DNA from: Cognatishimia sp. WU-CL00825
GTDB taxonomy: Bacteria > Pseudomonadota > Alphaproteobacteria > Rhodobacterales > Rhodobacteraceae
Assembly (NCBI RefSeq): GCF_040364665.1
Contig: NZ_BAABWX010000001.1
Location: 1,860,001-1,924,000 of the forward strand
DNA length: 64,000 nucleotides
Reading direction: 5' to 3'
Shown here: positions 6,710 to 16,048 of the stretch, piece after piece
How positions within the stretch are numbered: the first letter of the stretch is position 1
Layout of the letters: every line of letters starts with the position of its first letter
The notes under the pieces: model-generated
What the model was told of the DNA's origin: nothing
The model's input: the letters and a program-made list of their open reading frames with translations, nothing else
The model's database searches: none
Position numbers and translations under genes: made by a program

Positions 6710-7909
6710 ATGGTCAAAGCTGTGTTTGACATCGTGATTTCCGGAGGCGGAATCGCTGGGCTGACAGCAGCAGCGGCCTTTGGGGCTGCTGGGTTTAAAG
6801 TACAGGTTGTCGACCCTGCCCCGCCCGTCACGCAGCGCGATCGCGCCGGGGCTGATCTGCGCACCACAGCGTTTTTGCAACCGGCACAAAAACTTTTAGA
6901 GCAAGCAGGCCTTTGGAAGGCGCTGGCCGCTCATGCCGCCCCGCTGCAAATCATGCGCATTGTCGATGCTGGCGGACCTGAACCAAAGGCCCGCTTGGTC
7001 AAAGACTTTGATGCCAAAGATATTTCAGAGCAACCCTTTGGATGGAACCTTCCCAATTGGCTGTTGCGCCGCGAGTTCATCGCCCATTTACAAACCCTGC
7101 ACAACGTCGATCTGCGCCTTGGCGTTGCCACCAGCGAATTGTTCACCCGCACAAACGAGGCAACCGTGCGCCTGAGTGATGGCAGCACAAGCCGCTGCAA
7201 ATTGGTTATCGCCGCTGATGGACGCAATTCAAAGATACGCGAAGCAGCCGGGATTGGGGTAAAGACCACGCGCTATGGCCAAAAGGCGCTGGCACTGGCG
7301 GTCACTCATCCGATCCCACATGAAAATGTTTCGACCGAAATCCATCGCAGCGGCGGCCCCTTCACCTTGGTGCCCTTGCCAGATTACAACGGCATGCCTT
7401 CTTCGGCGCTTGTATGGATGGAACGCGCCGCCACCGCAAATGCCTTGTTTGAGCTGGACGACACGGCCCTAGAGGCTGCGATGACCGAACGCAGTTGTGG
7501 CCTTTATGGGCCGCTCAATTTGGCCTCGCAACGCACAATCTGGCCAATCATCAGCCAGTTGGCAGATCGTTTGACCGCGCAGCGCGTGGCATTGGTGGCC
7601 GAAGCAGCACATGTGGTGCCACCCATTGGCGCGCAGGGCCTGAATACCTCGTTGGGAGATATGCAAATTCTGCTGGATCTGGCCAAGGCAACACCCGGCG
7701 ATCTTGGCAGCGCCGAAATGCTTGAGACGTATCAGAAAAAACGCATGTCCGAGGTCCGCTTGCGCGTCAAAGGCATCGACTTGTTAAACCGGGCCTCGAT
7801 GGTCGAGCAGCCCGCGCTGCGCAATATACGCGCTCTTGGGCTAAATGCGCTTTATGGCATGGCCCCGGTGCGCAAAATGCTGATGCAAATGGGGCTTGGT
7901 GCGCGCTGA
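6710..7909 (+). CDS. UbiH/UbiF/COQ6-family FAD-dependent hydroxylase
   Basis: A 399-residue flavoprotein monooxygenase of the ubiquinone-biosynthesis type, which hydroxylates the polyprenyl-phenol ring using NAD(P)H and oxygen. Seen are the N-terminal FAD-binding ISGGGIAGLT, a middle DG motif (VIAADGRNSKIR), and the C-terminal flavin motif VAEAAHVVPPIGAQGLN. In this last motif the common GDAAH is replaced by AEAAH, so the usual FAD-contacting aspartate is glutamate. Which ring position it modifies cannot be decided from sequence. An AAAGG element precedes the ATG. The gene stands alone, converging on the Lrp pair with a hairpin repeat between them. Confidence 0.88.
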   Translation: MVKAVFDIVISGGGIAGLTAAAAFGAAGFKVQVVDPAPPVTQRDRAGADLRTTAFLQPAQKLLEQAGLWKALAAHAAPLQIMRIVDAGGPEPKARLVKDFDAKDISEQPFGWNLPNWLLRREFIAHLQTLHNVDLRLGVATSELFTRTNEATVRLSDGSTSRCKLVIAADGRNSKIREAAGIGVKTTRYGQKALALAVTHPIPHENVSTEIHRSGGPFTLVPLPDYNGMPSSALVWMERAATANALFELDDTALEAAMTERSCGLYGPLNLASQRTIWPIISQLADRLTAQRVALVAEAAHVVPPIGAQGLNTSLGDMQILLDLAKATPGDLGSAEMLETYQKKRMSEVRLRVKGIDLLNRASMVEQPALRNIRALGLNALYGMAPVRKMLMQMGLGAR

Positions 7910-7928
7910 GTGATTGATCGGTTTTTCA

Positions 7929-7998
7929 TAGGGGCTTTGCCCCCAACGTTGAAATTGCATTTCAACGTCTCCCCCAGAGTATTTTTTGAAAGATGAAT
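7929..7998 (+). repeat. Dispersed GTATTT hairpin repeat, copy A
   Basis: GGGGCTTTGCCCC hairpin (from 7931), a second variable hairpin GTTGAAAT-GC-ATTTCAAC, then CCCCAGAGTATTT and a GATGAA tail. It has the same architecture as the copies at 30704, 38828, 47631 and 54345. It lies between the convergent ubiH-like and Lrp genes, where its hairpins could also end transcription. Confidence 0.75.
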
Positions 7999-8003
7999 AG
8001 GCG

Positions 8004-8459
8004 TTAAAGCGGTCCGGGGCGGCGTTCGTCTGATAAAAGCACATTGGCTTCGACATCGCCAATGCCGGGCAATGTCATCACGCGGCGGCGCAGCACGCGT
8101 TCAAAATCAGAAATGTCGCGTGCCGTGACCCGCAACCGATAGTCATACATGCCCAGTACATGTTCGACGGTCTGCACTTCGGGGATTGCCGCCACTGCGC
8201 GCTCAAAATCCTCCAAGCTCACCCGGCCTTTGGTGGCCAGTTTCACACCGAGAAAAACCGTGACACCAAAACCCAGTTTCTCGGCATCCAGATCCAGTTT
8301 GTGGCCCGAAACCACCCCCGCCTCTTGCAGTCGTTTGATGCGACGCCAGGTCGCCGGTTGGCTAAGACCAAAGCGCCGCCCCAACGCGCCCGCATTCTGA
8401 CGCGCATTCAGCGCCAGAGCCTTCAGGATTTGCCGATCTATGTCATCCAAAGCAATCAT
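8004..8459 (-). CDS. Lrp/AsnC-family regulator, distal member of a coupled pair
   Basis: A 151-residue regulator with an N-terminal helix-turn-helix (LDDIDRQILKALALNARQNA, then GRRFGLSQPATWRRIKRLQEAG) and a C-terminal RAM ligand-binding domain with the glycine motif VLGMYDYRL. Its ATG overlaps the TGA of the upstream Lrp gene as ATGA, so it is probably translated by coupling and the two proteins are made together. The pair faces away from ilvC, which suggests control of branched-chain amino acid synthesis or sensing of an amino acid. Hetero-oligomer formation is an inference from the tight coupling. Confidence 0.9.
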   Translation of the reverse strand: MIALDDIDRQILKALALNARQNAGALGRRFGLSQPATWRRIKRLQEAGVVSGHKLDLDAEKLGFGVTVFLGVKLATKGRVSLEDFERAVAAIPEVQTVEHVLGMYDYRLRVTARDISDFERVLRRRVMTLPGIGDVEANVLLSDERRPGPL

Positions 8460-8911
8460 ATAGGCAGGCTTTCGTCCGCTTTGATGCGGGCCACATGCAT
8501 CAAAGCCTCGATATCGGCAATATGAGGCAATGCCAGAATATGGCGGCGATAGATTTCCTGATAATGCGCCATGTCGCGCGCAATCACCGAAAGCCGCACA
8601 TCCACCCGCCCCAAAAAGGTTTGAATTTCGATCACCTCGGCAATTGCACGCGCTGCCTCGATAAAGTCGTCAAACGCCCGCGTCTGGGTTTTGTCCAACG
8701 TCACGCGCAGACTGACTTCAACCTCATAGCCCAGGGCCCGCCAGTCAATCACCGCGCACACGCCGCGTAGCACTCCCCCCTCGCGCAGCTTATCCAGCCG
8801 CCGCGACAGGCGGGTGCTGGTCAGGCCAATTTGCGCGGCCAAATCAGGCAACGCGCGGTCGGGGTCGTTTTGCATATGACGCAGAATGCGCCGATCCAGA
8901 TCATCAAGCAT
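8456..8911 (-). CDS. Lrp/AsnC-family regulator, proximal member of a coupled pair
   Basis: A 151-residue Lrp/AsnC protein: helix-turn-helix at residues about 1-60 (MLDDLDRRILRHMQNDP, LAAQIGLTSTRLSRRLDKLR) and a RAM domain (FLGRVDVRLSVIARD). The open frame extends to 8971, but ATG 8911 is preferred since it gives the normal family length and aligned start, and because an operator-like inverted repeat would otherwise fall inside the coding region. No strong Shine-Dalgarno precedes it. The gene is transcribed divergently from ilvC and overlaps the second Lrp gene by 4 nt. Siroheme-decarboxylase-type AsnC pairs were considered, but no heme genes are nearby. Confidence 0.87.
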   Translation of the reverse strand: MLDDLDRRILRHMQNDPDRALPDLAAQIGLTSTRLSRRLDKLREGGVLRGVCAVIDWRALGYEVEVSLRVTLDKTQTRAFDDFIEAARAIAEVIEIQTFLGRVDVRLSVIARDMAHYQEIYRRHILALPHIADIEALMHVARIKADESLPI

Positions 8912-8930
8912 GAAAAGATCAATATATAAA

Positions 8931-8967
8931 ATTTTGACGAATAGAAATGGCATTATTCGGGCAAAAT
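8931..8967. promoter_or_regulatory. Candidate Lrp/AsnC operator between the Lrp pair and ilvC
   Basis: ATTTTGACGAAT (8931-8942) and ATTCGGGCAAAAT (8955-8967) form a long inverted repeat (ATTTTG..CGAAT symmetry) separated by 12 nt. It lies 20 nt upstream of the Lrp start and about 75 nt upstream of ilvC, a good position for autoregulation and ilvC control. Confidence 0.5.
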
Positions 8968-9028
8968 ACATTCAATAAGCTCTCGCACTTCGCGCCAATC
9001 TATCTATATTCGCCGCAAACAACATTGA

Positions 9029-10063
<1,035 letters not shown>

Positions 10064-10088
10064 GCTTCATAGCTTGGTCTGAATTGAA

Positions 10089-10117
10089 CGCCCCGCCATC
10101 TAGCGGGGCGTTTTTTT
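10089..10117 (+). terminator. Strong rho-independent terminator of ilvC
   Basis: CGCCCCGC and GCGGGGCG form a perfect 8-bp stem with a 6-nt loop, followed by seven T residues. Confidence 0.93.
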
Positions 10118-10120
10118 GTC

Positions 10121-10534
10121 TAATGTCGGCTTAAGGGTTCCGCTGGATGGGCTGTTTCTCGGCAACCCATAGCGCAATGGCAACTTCGAGCCCAAAACAA
10201 CCGATGCTGCAAGTCGCACGAAAGTCGGCTTTGTTTGGTGTCATTTTGCAAGATCAAGGCTTCTAAACAGGGCTCACGCCTATTCGGCTTCCTCTCTTTT
10301 GGAAGCGCTGCCGTAAAACGCTGGTTTCCTCTTGCCTGTCGCATCGAAAACTTTACGGTCACAGTATGGGATCAAAGAGCCTTCAATCGATGCAATCATC
10401 CGCCAAGAACGCAACCATGCGTTTGCTGGCCGTTCGGTCAAAGCGTCCGGGTCGCATTCCTTTTTCCAGAATGCGTGCGGGTCCAGGTCACAAGTAACCC
10501 GACCCACCACATCAAGCATTCAAAAGGAAGTATC
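10121..10534. other. Gene-free region upstream of the SnoaL-like gene
   Basis: About 410 bp with no ORF I can support. Short open frames on both strands have no recognisable motif and no ribosome site. It may hold decayed sequence, but I cannot name a parent gene. The only clear signal is the AGGAAG element just before ATG 10535. Confidence 0.5.
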
Positions 10535-11518
10535 ATGTCATCACATGACCGTTCACTCTATCTGCGGTACGCAGAGGCACTCAAGCATCCAAACAATTTT
10601 TCTGGCGCAGTTGCCGCATTCTTTGCTGCAGACGCCAACATCAACGTTGTCCACCCGTTCAATGAACTGCAAGGGGCAGACACGTACCTCGAAAAATTCC
10701 TGCGTCCGTTACAACACTCGTTCGAGGGGCTTTACAGGCGCGACGACATTTTCATGGCTGGCCAATTTGATGGGCAAGATTGGATCAGTTCCACGGGCTA
10801 CTACGTAGGGCGCTTTGCGCAAGACTGGATCGGCCTCAAGGCAACCGGCACGCTCAGCTATCTGCGTTATGGTGAATTTCACCGTATTGAGAACGGAAAA
10901 GCGGTCGAAAGCTATATCTACCTCGACATCCCGGAATTGATGATCGCCTGCAATCAATGGCCGCTGCCCATTGGGCCGGGTCTGTCGCGCGGCTATACTG
11001 GGTTGATCCAAGGACCGGCGAGCAAAGACGGCGTCATCACGAATGAACCCGATCCAGCCGAGGGCCAACGCAGTTATCAGATCGTGACGGATATGCTCAC
11101 AGAACTTGCAACCAAGGACGAAGCATGGCGACCTTATTGGCACGACAATATGATGTGGTACGGTCCGGGCGCCTTTGGAAGTTTTGTAGGCATTGAGGAA
11201 TTTGCATCGTTTCAGGTTCCATTCGAGTCCCAATTTGACGGATGGTCAGGCGGGTCCAAGGGCAATGGGATGACCAACCACTTCACAAGATATGGTGACG
11301 GAAATTATACGTGCTCGGGCGGTTGGCCATCCCTAACCGGTGTCAACGTGAAGCCATTCCTAGGGCAAGGCCCCACGAAAGAGCGGGTATTCATGCGTGT
11401 CTGTGACTGGTGGCGGCGGGAAAACGAGCTGCTTGTCGAGAACTGGGTGTTTGTTGATGTCCCGCATGTTTTGCTGCAGCTGGGATATGATCCGTTACCA
11501 CACTGGCAAGGTTCCTAG
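10535..11518 (+). CDS. Two-domain SnoaL/NTF2-like protein
   Basis: A 327-residue protein that appears to hold two NTF2/SnoaL-like alpha+beta barrel units: residues about 1-150 (FFAADANINVVHPF, then YLRYGEFHRIENGKAVESY) and about 180-327 (YWHDNMMWYGPGAFG, then VCDWWRRENELLVENWVFVD). In this fold the repeated 'amount of field damage, then I-e-n-GK-v-e' pattern is typical of polyketide-cyclase-like SnoaL proteins. Enzymatic activity is not certain; substrates of such tandem forms are mostly unknown. The open frame starts at 10235, but ATG 10535 with AGGAAG 7 nt upstream begins the recognisable domain. No clear operon partners. Confidence 0.75.
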   Translation: MSSHDRSLYLRYAEALKHPNNFSGAVAAFFAADANINVVHPFNELQGADTYLEKFLRPLQHSFEGLYRRDDIFMAGQFDGQDWISSTGYYVGRFAQDWIGLKATGTLSYLRYGEFHRIENGKAVESYIYLDIPELMIACNQWPLPIGPGLSRGYTGLIQGPASKDGVITNEPDPAEGQRSYQIVTDMLTELATKDEAWRPYWHDNMMWYGPGAFGSFVGIEEFASFQVPFESQFDGWSGGSKGNGMTNHFTRYGDGNYTCSGGWPSLTGVNVKPFLGQGPTKERVFMRVCDWWRRENELLVENWVFVDVPHVLLQLGYDPLPHWQGS

Positions 11519-11595
11519 GATGAGTACCACTGGACTACTTTGCTGACTTTTGAGGGAATGCTTTCGTATTAAACATCAGAATGTCTGCAGTCATT

Positions 11596-11637
11596 GCGGA
11601 CATTCGAATTGCTTTGGGCAATAGCAGTTTTGTCCGC
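11596..11637. repeat. Imperfect palindrome GCGGACA...TGTCCGC
   Basis: GCGGACA (11596-11602) and TGTCCGC (11631-11637) flank a partly self-complementary centre (TTGCT...AGCA). I recall similar CGGACATT...TGTCCGC sequences scattered in Roseobacter-group intergenic regions, but only this copy is seen here, so the family assignment is from memory. Confidence 0.4.
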
Positions 11638-11769
11638 ACAGCTGTCATCTGATCAACTTGTTTCCTGCGCATCAAAGCTAATCCCCAACCACCTTTCGTC
11701 CCCATATCATTTTGAGAAAATGTGCCGCTGGGCTAGGCTTGATCCAGAATTTATTAGGGAGAGAGCAAA

Positions 11770-12237
11770 ATGGATATAGAAACCCGCGAATTTGAAGCCC
11801 AGCATTACATCTATATCGACGGATCAGCACCGATGATGGATGGAGCTGCCATCGCCAAGGCCATGGGGGCCGGGTTTGGCCAAGCCTTTGGATTTTTGCA
11901 ACAAAACGGCATTACCCCGCTTAGCGCCCCGATGACGGTCTATACAGAAATGCCCGGTGAACAGATGACATTTCGCTCTGGTTTTCTTGTGACCCAAGAG
12001 GATGCCTCCAAAGCCAGTGGCGATGTAAAAGCGGACCAATTGCCCAAAGGCAAAGCCCTACATGCAATTCATGTTGGACCATATCCCGAGCTGAACAAAA
12101 CCCATGGAGCTATCTGGGGCCACGCCAAGGCCGAAGGCCTAAGCAATGTCATGCCGGTGTGGGAAATCTATATCGACGATCCTGAGGAAACCGCACCCCA
12201 AGCGCTGCGCACAGAGGTCTATCACGCGTTGGCCTAG
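11770..12237 (+). CDS. GyrI-like / AraC effector-binding domain protein
   Basis: A 155-residue stand-alone GyrI-like small-molecule-binding domain with no DNA-binding part. Typical features are an N-terminal beta strand, the helix with MGAGFGQAFGFLQQNGI, the LSAPMTVYTEMP strand, HAIHVGPYPELNKTHGAIW (the conserved H-x-G-x-Y and following helix) and the terminal acidic EIYIDDPEET. Such proteins bind hydrophobic or cationic small molecules, and some are hydrolases or gyrase inhibitors; function here is undetermined. ATG 11770 follows a GGGAGAG ribosome site. It converges on the SRPBCC gene. Confidence 0.82.
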   Translation: MDIETREFEAQHYIYIDGSAPMMDGAAIAKAMGAGFGQAFGFLQQNGITPLSAPMTVYTEMPGEQMTFRSGFLVTQEDASKASGDVKADQLPKGKALHAIHVGPYPELNKTHGAIWGHAKAEGLSNVMPVWEIYIDDPEETAPQALRTEVYHALA

Positions 12238-12282
12238 GTCATAAGGCCACCGCGCAATCAAGCGGGCGTTACAGGTTTGGCA

Positions 12283-12729
12283 CTAAAGCCTTCCGGCGTA
12301 ACAATCGGCAAGCACATGGTCCCATCCGCTGCTGTAATGGGCGCGCATGTCAGCGGCACGTTCCGCCAAGGCCGCCCAACCGCTGTGGGTCAATGTCACC
12401 AAAGTGCCATCTGTGGCGGCGTCAAAGCGCATGGTCAGCTGCGTTGCCGTGTCCATAGACTGCCCCGGATGCCAGGTCATTGTGAACCCGTCTGGCTCTG
12501 ACCATTTGGTGACCTGTCCCCATTCACAGCGTTCGCCATCGTGCTTGATCTCATAGACCGCGCCGCCCAAACCCGGCTCTATTACCACCTTTTGCGGGAT
12601 CTTGCCCGCCCCTGCAGAAACCGAGTGTTTGTCGATCGGCCACCAGCCCATGATTTCGTTGGTAAATCGGGTAAAGGCACGCGCCGGCGTCACGGGCACG
12701 GTCACGGTTTTTACAATCGCTTCTGTCAT
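12283..12729 (-). CDS. SRPBCC (AHSA1-type) domain protein
   Basis: A 148-residue START/Bet v1-fold protein of the activator-of-Hsp90-like (AHSA1) type: TVTVPVTPARAFTRFT at the N-terminus, GGAVYEI strand, W-x-P region, and a long C-terminal helix (ERAADMRAHYSSGWDHVLADCY). Small SRPBCC proteins bind hydrophobic ligands. Its ATG follows the ArsR stop codon TAG with no gap, so the two are one transcript and probably coupled. The ArsR-SRPBCC pairing is common, and the SRPBCC protein is presumably the regulated effector. Confidence 0.85.
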   Translation of the reverse strand: MTEAIVKTVTVPVTPARAFTRFTNEIMGWWPIDKHSVSAGAGKIPQKVVIEPGLGGAVYEIKHDGERCEWGQVTKWSEPDGFTMTWHPGQSMDTATQLTMRFDAATDGTLVTLTHSGWAALAERAADMRAHYSSGWDHVLADCYAGRL

Positions 12730-13032
12730 CTAAATATCCTCTTTGAAACTGTCAGAAAAGGCTGTCAGAACGTCCCCCCAAAGCCCATCCAAATACTGCC
12801 GCAGCGCAACCAAGCCTTGCGGGTCAGCGGAATAGATACGCCGATTGCCCTTTTGCTGAACCACGACCAAACCCGCATCTGATAGAACTTTCAGATGTTG
12901 CGAAATCGCTGGGCGGCTCACTGGGAACCCCTGCGCGATTATCCCAACAGGCGCGGGCGCACGTATGATGCGTTCATAAATTTGGCGGCGCGTGTCATCT
13001 GAAAGCGCCACAAGTGATTCTTGGTAAGTCAT
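12730..13032 (-). CDS. ArsR-family repressor
   Basis: A 100-residue winged-helix repressor: LVALSDDTRRQIYERI, then the helix-turn-helix FPVSRPAISQHLKVLSDAGLV and the beta wing KGNRRIYSADPQGL. The metal-binding CxC of classic ArsR/SmtB is absent, so it belongs to the non-metal subgroup that is often paired with SRPBCC genes. The start codon lies within a cluster of GTAAGT/ACTTAC half-sites, which fits tight autorepression. First gene of a two-gene operon. Confidence 0.9.
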   Translation of the reverse strand: MTYQESLVALSDDTRRQIYERIIRAPAPVGIIAQGFPVSRPAISQHLKVLSDAGLVVVQQKGNRRIYSADPQGLVALRQYLDGLWGDVLTAFSDSFKEDI

Positions 13033-13056
13033 AACTTACCGTAAGTAATAACTTAC
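13024..13056. promoter_or_regulatory. Operator array for the ArsR repressor
   Basis: Four alternating half-sites, GTAAGT (13024-13029), ACTTAC (13034-13039), GTAAGT (13041-13046) and ACTTAC (13051-13056), form overlapping palindromes including the perfect ACTTAC-C-GTAAGT. The first overlaps the ArsR start codon at 13030-13032. Confidence 0.65.
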
Positions 13057-13139
13057 ACTCTGTCAATCGCACAGGGTCAGTTCGCCATCGCACAGTGCCC
13101 AATATTGCAATGTCAGCTGCCCTCTCCGATCTAGGACGC

Positions 13140-13706
13140 ATGACACACTATGACATCAACGTCAGACAGGGGCTGCCCCAAGACATGCAGCTCCTGCTTC
13201 GGGACTACCCGCGCGACGCATGGCCGGGTCACCCGAATTTCGCGCGCGCCACCCAAAACTGGATGCGCGCGCATCAAATGTTTAGAAAACTGGCCGAAAT
13301 CTTAGAGGCCGACACAAAAGGCATCCTGGACAAGCAAACAGATCCAGAGCGGTTTGCGGCGCGTTTGGGCCATTATGGCAACCAATTAATTGGTAACTTG
13401 CACGGCCATCACGGCTGGGAAGATCATTCGTTCTTCCCGGAACTGCAGGCTGCCGATGACAGGTTTGAGCGCGGCTTGGAGATGCTGGAAAGCGACCACG
13501 TAGAGATGGACGGCCTGCTTGATAACCTGACGCGCAATGCCAACAGGTATCTTAAACTGTCGGATTTGTCGCCAAAAGACGCGGAAAACGAATTGCCCGC
13601 AATTCTGGCCAATACCCAAGCCATAGGCCGGTTTCTAACCCGGCATCTGGCGGACGAAGAAGATCTTGTGGTGCCGATTATTCTGCATCACAAATTACGT
13701 GGATAA
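13140..13706 (+). CDS. Hemerythrin-like (HHE cation-binding) domain protein
   Basis: A 188-residue four-helix protein with the histidine/carboxylate spacing of the HHE hemerythrin-like family: HQMFRKLAEIL, HGHHGWEDHSFFPEL, ESDHVEMDGLL and TRHLADEEDLVVPIIL. A di-iron centre that binds oxygen or nitric oxide is likely but not shown. The open frame starts at GTG 13095; ATG 13140 is chosen because AGGAC is correctly spaced and the preceding residues look unconserved, while ATG 13110 is an alternative. It sits between the ArsR operon (divergent) and the EamA transporter. Confidence 0.82.
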   Translation: MTHYDINVRQGLPQDMQLLLRDYPRDAWPGHPNFARATQNWMRAHQMFRKLAEILEADTKGILDKQTDPERFAARLGHYGNQLIGNLHGHHGWEDHSFFPELQAADDRFERGLEMLESDHVEMDGLLDNLTRNANRYLKLSDLSPKDAENELPAILANTQAIGRFLTRHLADEEDLVVPIILHHKLRG

Positions 13707-13792
13707 ACATTTAAAGTTTGATCCGCATCTCAGCTTTAGGCGTTGACCCTGACCGCATGGCGGGGTCAAGTGCCGCCAAGCGAGGACATGAC

Positions 13793-14698
13793 ATGCAAGA
13801 GATTTCCGGTCGGCATTGGGCGATGATCGCCACTTTGGGTTTTGTTTGGGGATCGACATTTCTTTTGATCGAGCTGGCGCTCGACGGCATCACCCCGGTT
13901 TGGCTGGCCGCATCGCGCATCGGCTTTGCCACCTTGCTTTTGACCGTCTTTTGGGGGTTTCGCGGCTTTCGCTTGTTTCACGACAAAAAGGCCTACGGAC
14001 CCTTGGCAATCGCCAGCATCGGCAGCTCTGCGTTGCCGTTTTTCCTTATCAGCTGGGGGCAGCAATATGTCACCTCGGGCTTTACCGGCATTTGCATGAC
14101 CGCCATCGCGCTGATGATTTTGCCGCTTGCCCATTTCTTTGTGCCCGGCGAACGAATGTCACCGCGAAAAGTCGGCGGCTTTGTCATTGGCTTTATCGGC
14201 GTGGCCATGTTGATTGGTGGCAATGCATTTGAAAGCAGCGGCGCAGAACTGGAAATCTGGGGGCGTTTGGCAATTCTGGGGGCCACAGTCAGCTATGCCT
14301 GCTGCTCTATCATCGTGCGCCGCCTGCCCCCTGTCGATTCCGTGGGTCTGGCGACGATGCTCTTGTGGTTTGGGGCCATTGTGATCATGCCGCTTGCCTT
14401 TTGGGCCGAAGGCCCGCCACCGGCTGTTGATCAAAATACCTTTGTGATCATTGCTGTTTTGGGCCTGATCCCCACCGCCGCCGCCAATATTTTGCGGGTC
14501 ATGGTGGTGCGCGAAGCAGGGCCAACTTTCATGAGCCTTACAAACTATCAGGTTCCGATCTGGGCTGTACTGATGGGTGCACTCATTCTGGGCGAGCCCC
14601 TGCCCCCAACTCTACTGATCGCGCTGGCGCTGGTATTGGGCGGCGTTGGCCTTAGCCAATACGGCGCGTTGCGACGGCTGTTTGGCCGCAAAGCCTAG
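13793..14698 (+). CDS. EamA (DMT superfamily) membrane transporter
   Basis: A 301-residue protein with about ten hydrophobic helices in two EamA repeats. Repeat 1 opens with IATLGFVWGSTFLLIELAL and carries WLAASRIG; repeat 2 opens with GRLAILGATVSYACCSIIV and ends near residue 290 with a basic cytoplasmic tail. Members export amino acids, nucleobases or other metabolites; the substrate cannot be inferred. The frame is open from 13718, but ATG 13793 begins the conserved pattern and has GAGGAC upstream. Converges on glmM with 6 nt between stop codons. Confidence 0.88.
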   Translation: MQEISGRHWAMIATLGFVWGSTFLLIELALDGITPVWLAASRIGFATLLLTVFWGFRGFRLFHDKKAYGPLAIASIGSSALPFFLISWGQQYVTSGFTGICMTAIALMILPLAHFFVPGERMSPRKVGGFVIGFIGVAMLIGGNAFESSGAELEIWGRLAILGATVSYACCSIIVRRLPPVDSVGLATMLLWFGAIVIMPLAFWAEGPPPAVDQNTFVIIAVLGLIPTAAANILRVMVVREAGPTFMSLTNYQVPIWAVLMGALILGEPLPPTLLIALALVLGGVGLSQYGALRRLFGRKA

Positions 14699-14704
14699 GC
14701 CTGA

Positions 14705-16048
14705 CTACACGCTGGCTTTGACTTCGGCCACGATGCTGGTCACCACATCCTGCAACAGCGCGTTGTCTTCGCATTCCGCCATCACCCGGATCAATGGCTC
14801 GGTGCCGGACTTGCGGATCAACAAACGCCCACTGCCATTCAAACGCGCCTCTGCATCCGCAATGGCGGCTTTAACAGAGGGTGCCTCAAGCGGCTTCTGC
14901 CCCGTGCCATAGCGCACGTTTTGCAAGAGCTGCGGCACCGTTTCAAAGCTTTTGGTCAAGGCGCTCGCAGGTTTGCCAGTCTCCACCATCGCGGCCAGAA
15001 ATTGCAAACCCGCCAACAACCCATCGCCGGTTGTGGCATAATCTGTCATCACAATATGGCCCGATTGCTCGCCGCCCAGGTTGAACCCGCCCTTGCGCAT
15101 GCGTTCCACAACATAGCGGTCGCCGACAGCGGTGCGCTCTAGTTTCAGACCCTTGCCCACAAGGAAACGTTCAAGCCCAAGATTTGACATGACGGTTGCT
15201 ACCAAGGCTCCCCCCTTCAACCGCCCGGCCTGTGCCCACCGATCCGCAAAGAGCGCCATAAGCTGATCGCCATCCGCTACGCTGCCGTTTTCGTCTATGA
15301 TCATCAGGCGATCTGCGTCGCCATCCAATGCAATGCCAACATCTGCCCCATGGGCCACAACGGCCTCGGCTGCAGTCTGAGTGCTGGTTGACCCGCAATT
15401 GTCGTTGATATTGACCCCATTTGGATCAACGCCCACCGGAATAACATCCGCGCCCAATTCCCACAGCGCCTCTGGTGCAGCCCGATATGCCGCCCCATTG
15501 GCGCAATCAATCACCACTTTCAGGCCGCGCAACGGCAACGCCGATGGCAAAGCGCTTTTGACCCGTTCTATATAGCGGAATCGCCCGTCATCCACCCGTT
15601 TGGCCCGGCCAATGTTTTGGGCTTGCGCCGGTTCAACGCCACTCAGCACAAGCGCTTCAATTTCGGCTTCGGCTTCGTCAGACAGTTTAAAGCCGTCTGG
15701 GCCAAAAAACTTGATGCCATTGTCATCCGCATGGTTGTGACTGGCGGAAATCATCACCCCAAGGTCCGCGCGCACCGATGTGGTCAAAAGCCCCACCGCA
15801 GGTGTCGGCACAGGGCCAAGTAGAAACACGTTCATCCCGGTCGAAGTCAAACCCGCCGTCAGAGCGTTTTCAAACATATAGCCCGACAGCCGGGTGTCTT
15901 TGCCTATCACCACCCGGTGCTGATTGTTGCCGTCATTGCGAAAATACCGCCCCACGGCCGCGCCGATTTTCAACGCCATTTCAGCGGTCATCGGATGCAG
16001 GTTCGCAGTCCCTCGGACCCCATCAGTGCCAAATAGTTTACGCGCCAT
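14705..16048 (-). CDS. glmM: Phosphoglucosamine mutase
   Basis: A 447-residue enzyme that interconverts glucosamine-6-phosphate and glucosamine-1-phosphate for UDP-GlcNAc, and so for peptidoglycan and lipopolysaccharide. Seen are [11 protein letters not shown] at the N-terminus, the phosphoserine loop [18 protein letters not shown], the magnesium loop DGDADRL, the sugar-binding GGEQSGH and the C-terminal phosphate loop [15 protein letters not shown]. Tandem ATGs exist at 16051 and 16048; the second gives better spacing to GGAG. The gene overlaps the 3' end of folP by about 11 nt as the last gene of the folB-folP-glmM run. Confidence 0.97.
   Translation of the reverse strand: MARKLFGTDGVRGTANLHPMTAEMALKIGAAVGRYFRNDGNNQHRVVIGKDTRLSGYMFENALTAGLTSTGMNVFLLGPVPTPAVGLLTTSVRADLGVMISASHNHADDNGIKFFGPDGFKLSDEAEAEIEALVLSGVEPAQAQNIGRAKRVDDGRFRYIERVKSALPSALPLRGLKVVIDCANGAAYRAAPEALWELGADVIPVGVDPNGVNINDNCGSTSTQTAAEAVVAHGADVGIALDGDADRLMIIDENGSVADGDQLMALFADRWAQAGRLKGGALVATVMSNLGLERFLVGKGLKLERTAVGDRYVVERMRKGGFNLGGEQSGHIVMTDYATTGDGLLAGLQFLAAMVETGKPASALTKSFETVPQLLQNVRYGTGQKPLEAPSVKAAIADAEARLNGSGRLLIRKSGTEPLIRVMAECEDNALLQDVVTSIVAEVKASV

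Noticed and set aside
8004..8911. AsnC-like siroheme decarboxylase pair (AhbAB/NirDL type)
   Set aside because: Both proteins keep complete helix-turn-helix and RAM motifs, and the neighbour is ilvC rather than heme genes.
10121..10534. Possible pseudogene remnant before the SnoaL-like gene
   Set aside because: Short open frames on both strands show no family motif, so no parent gene can be named.
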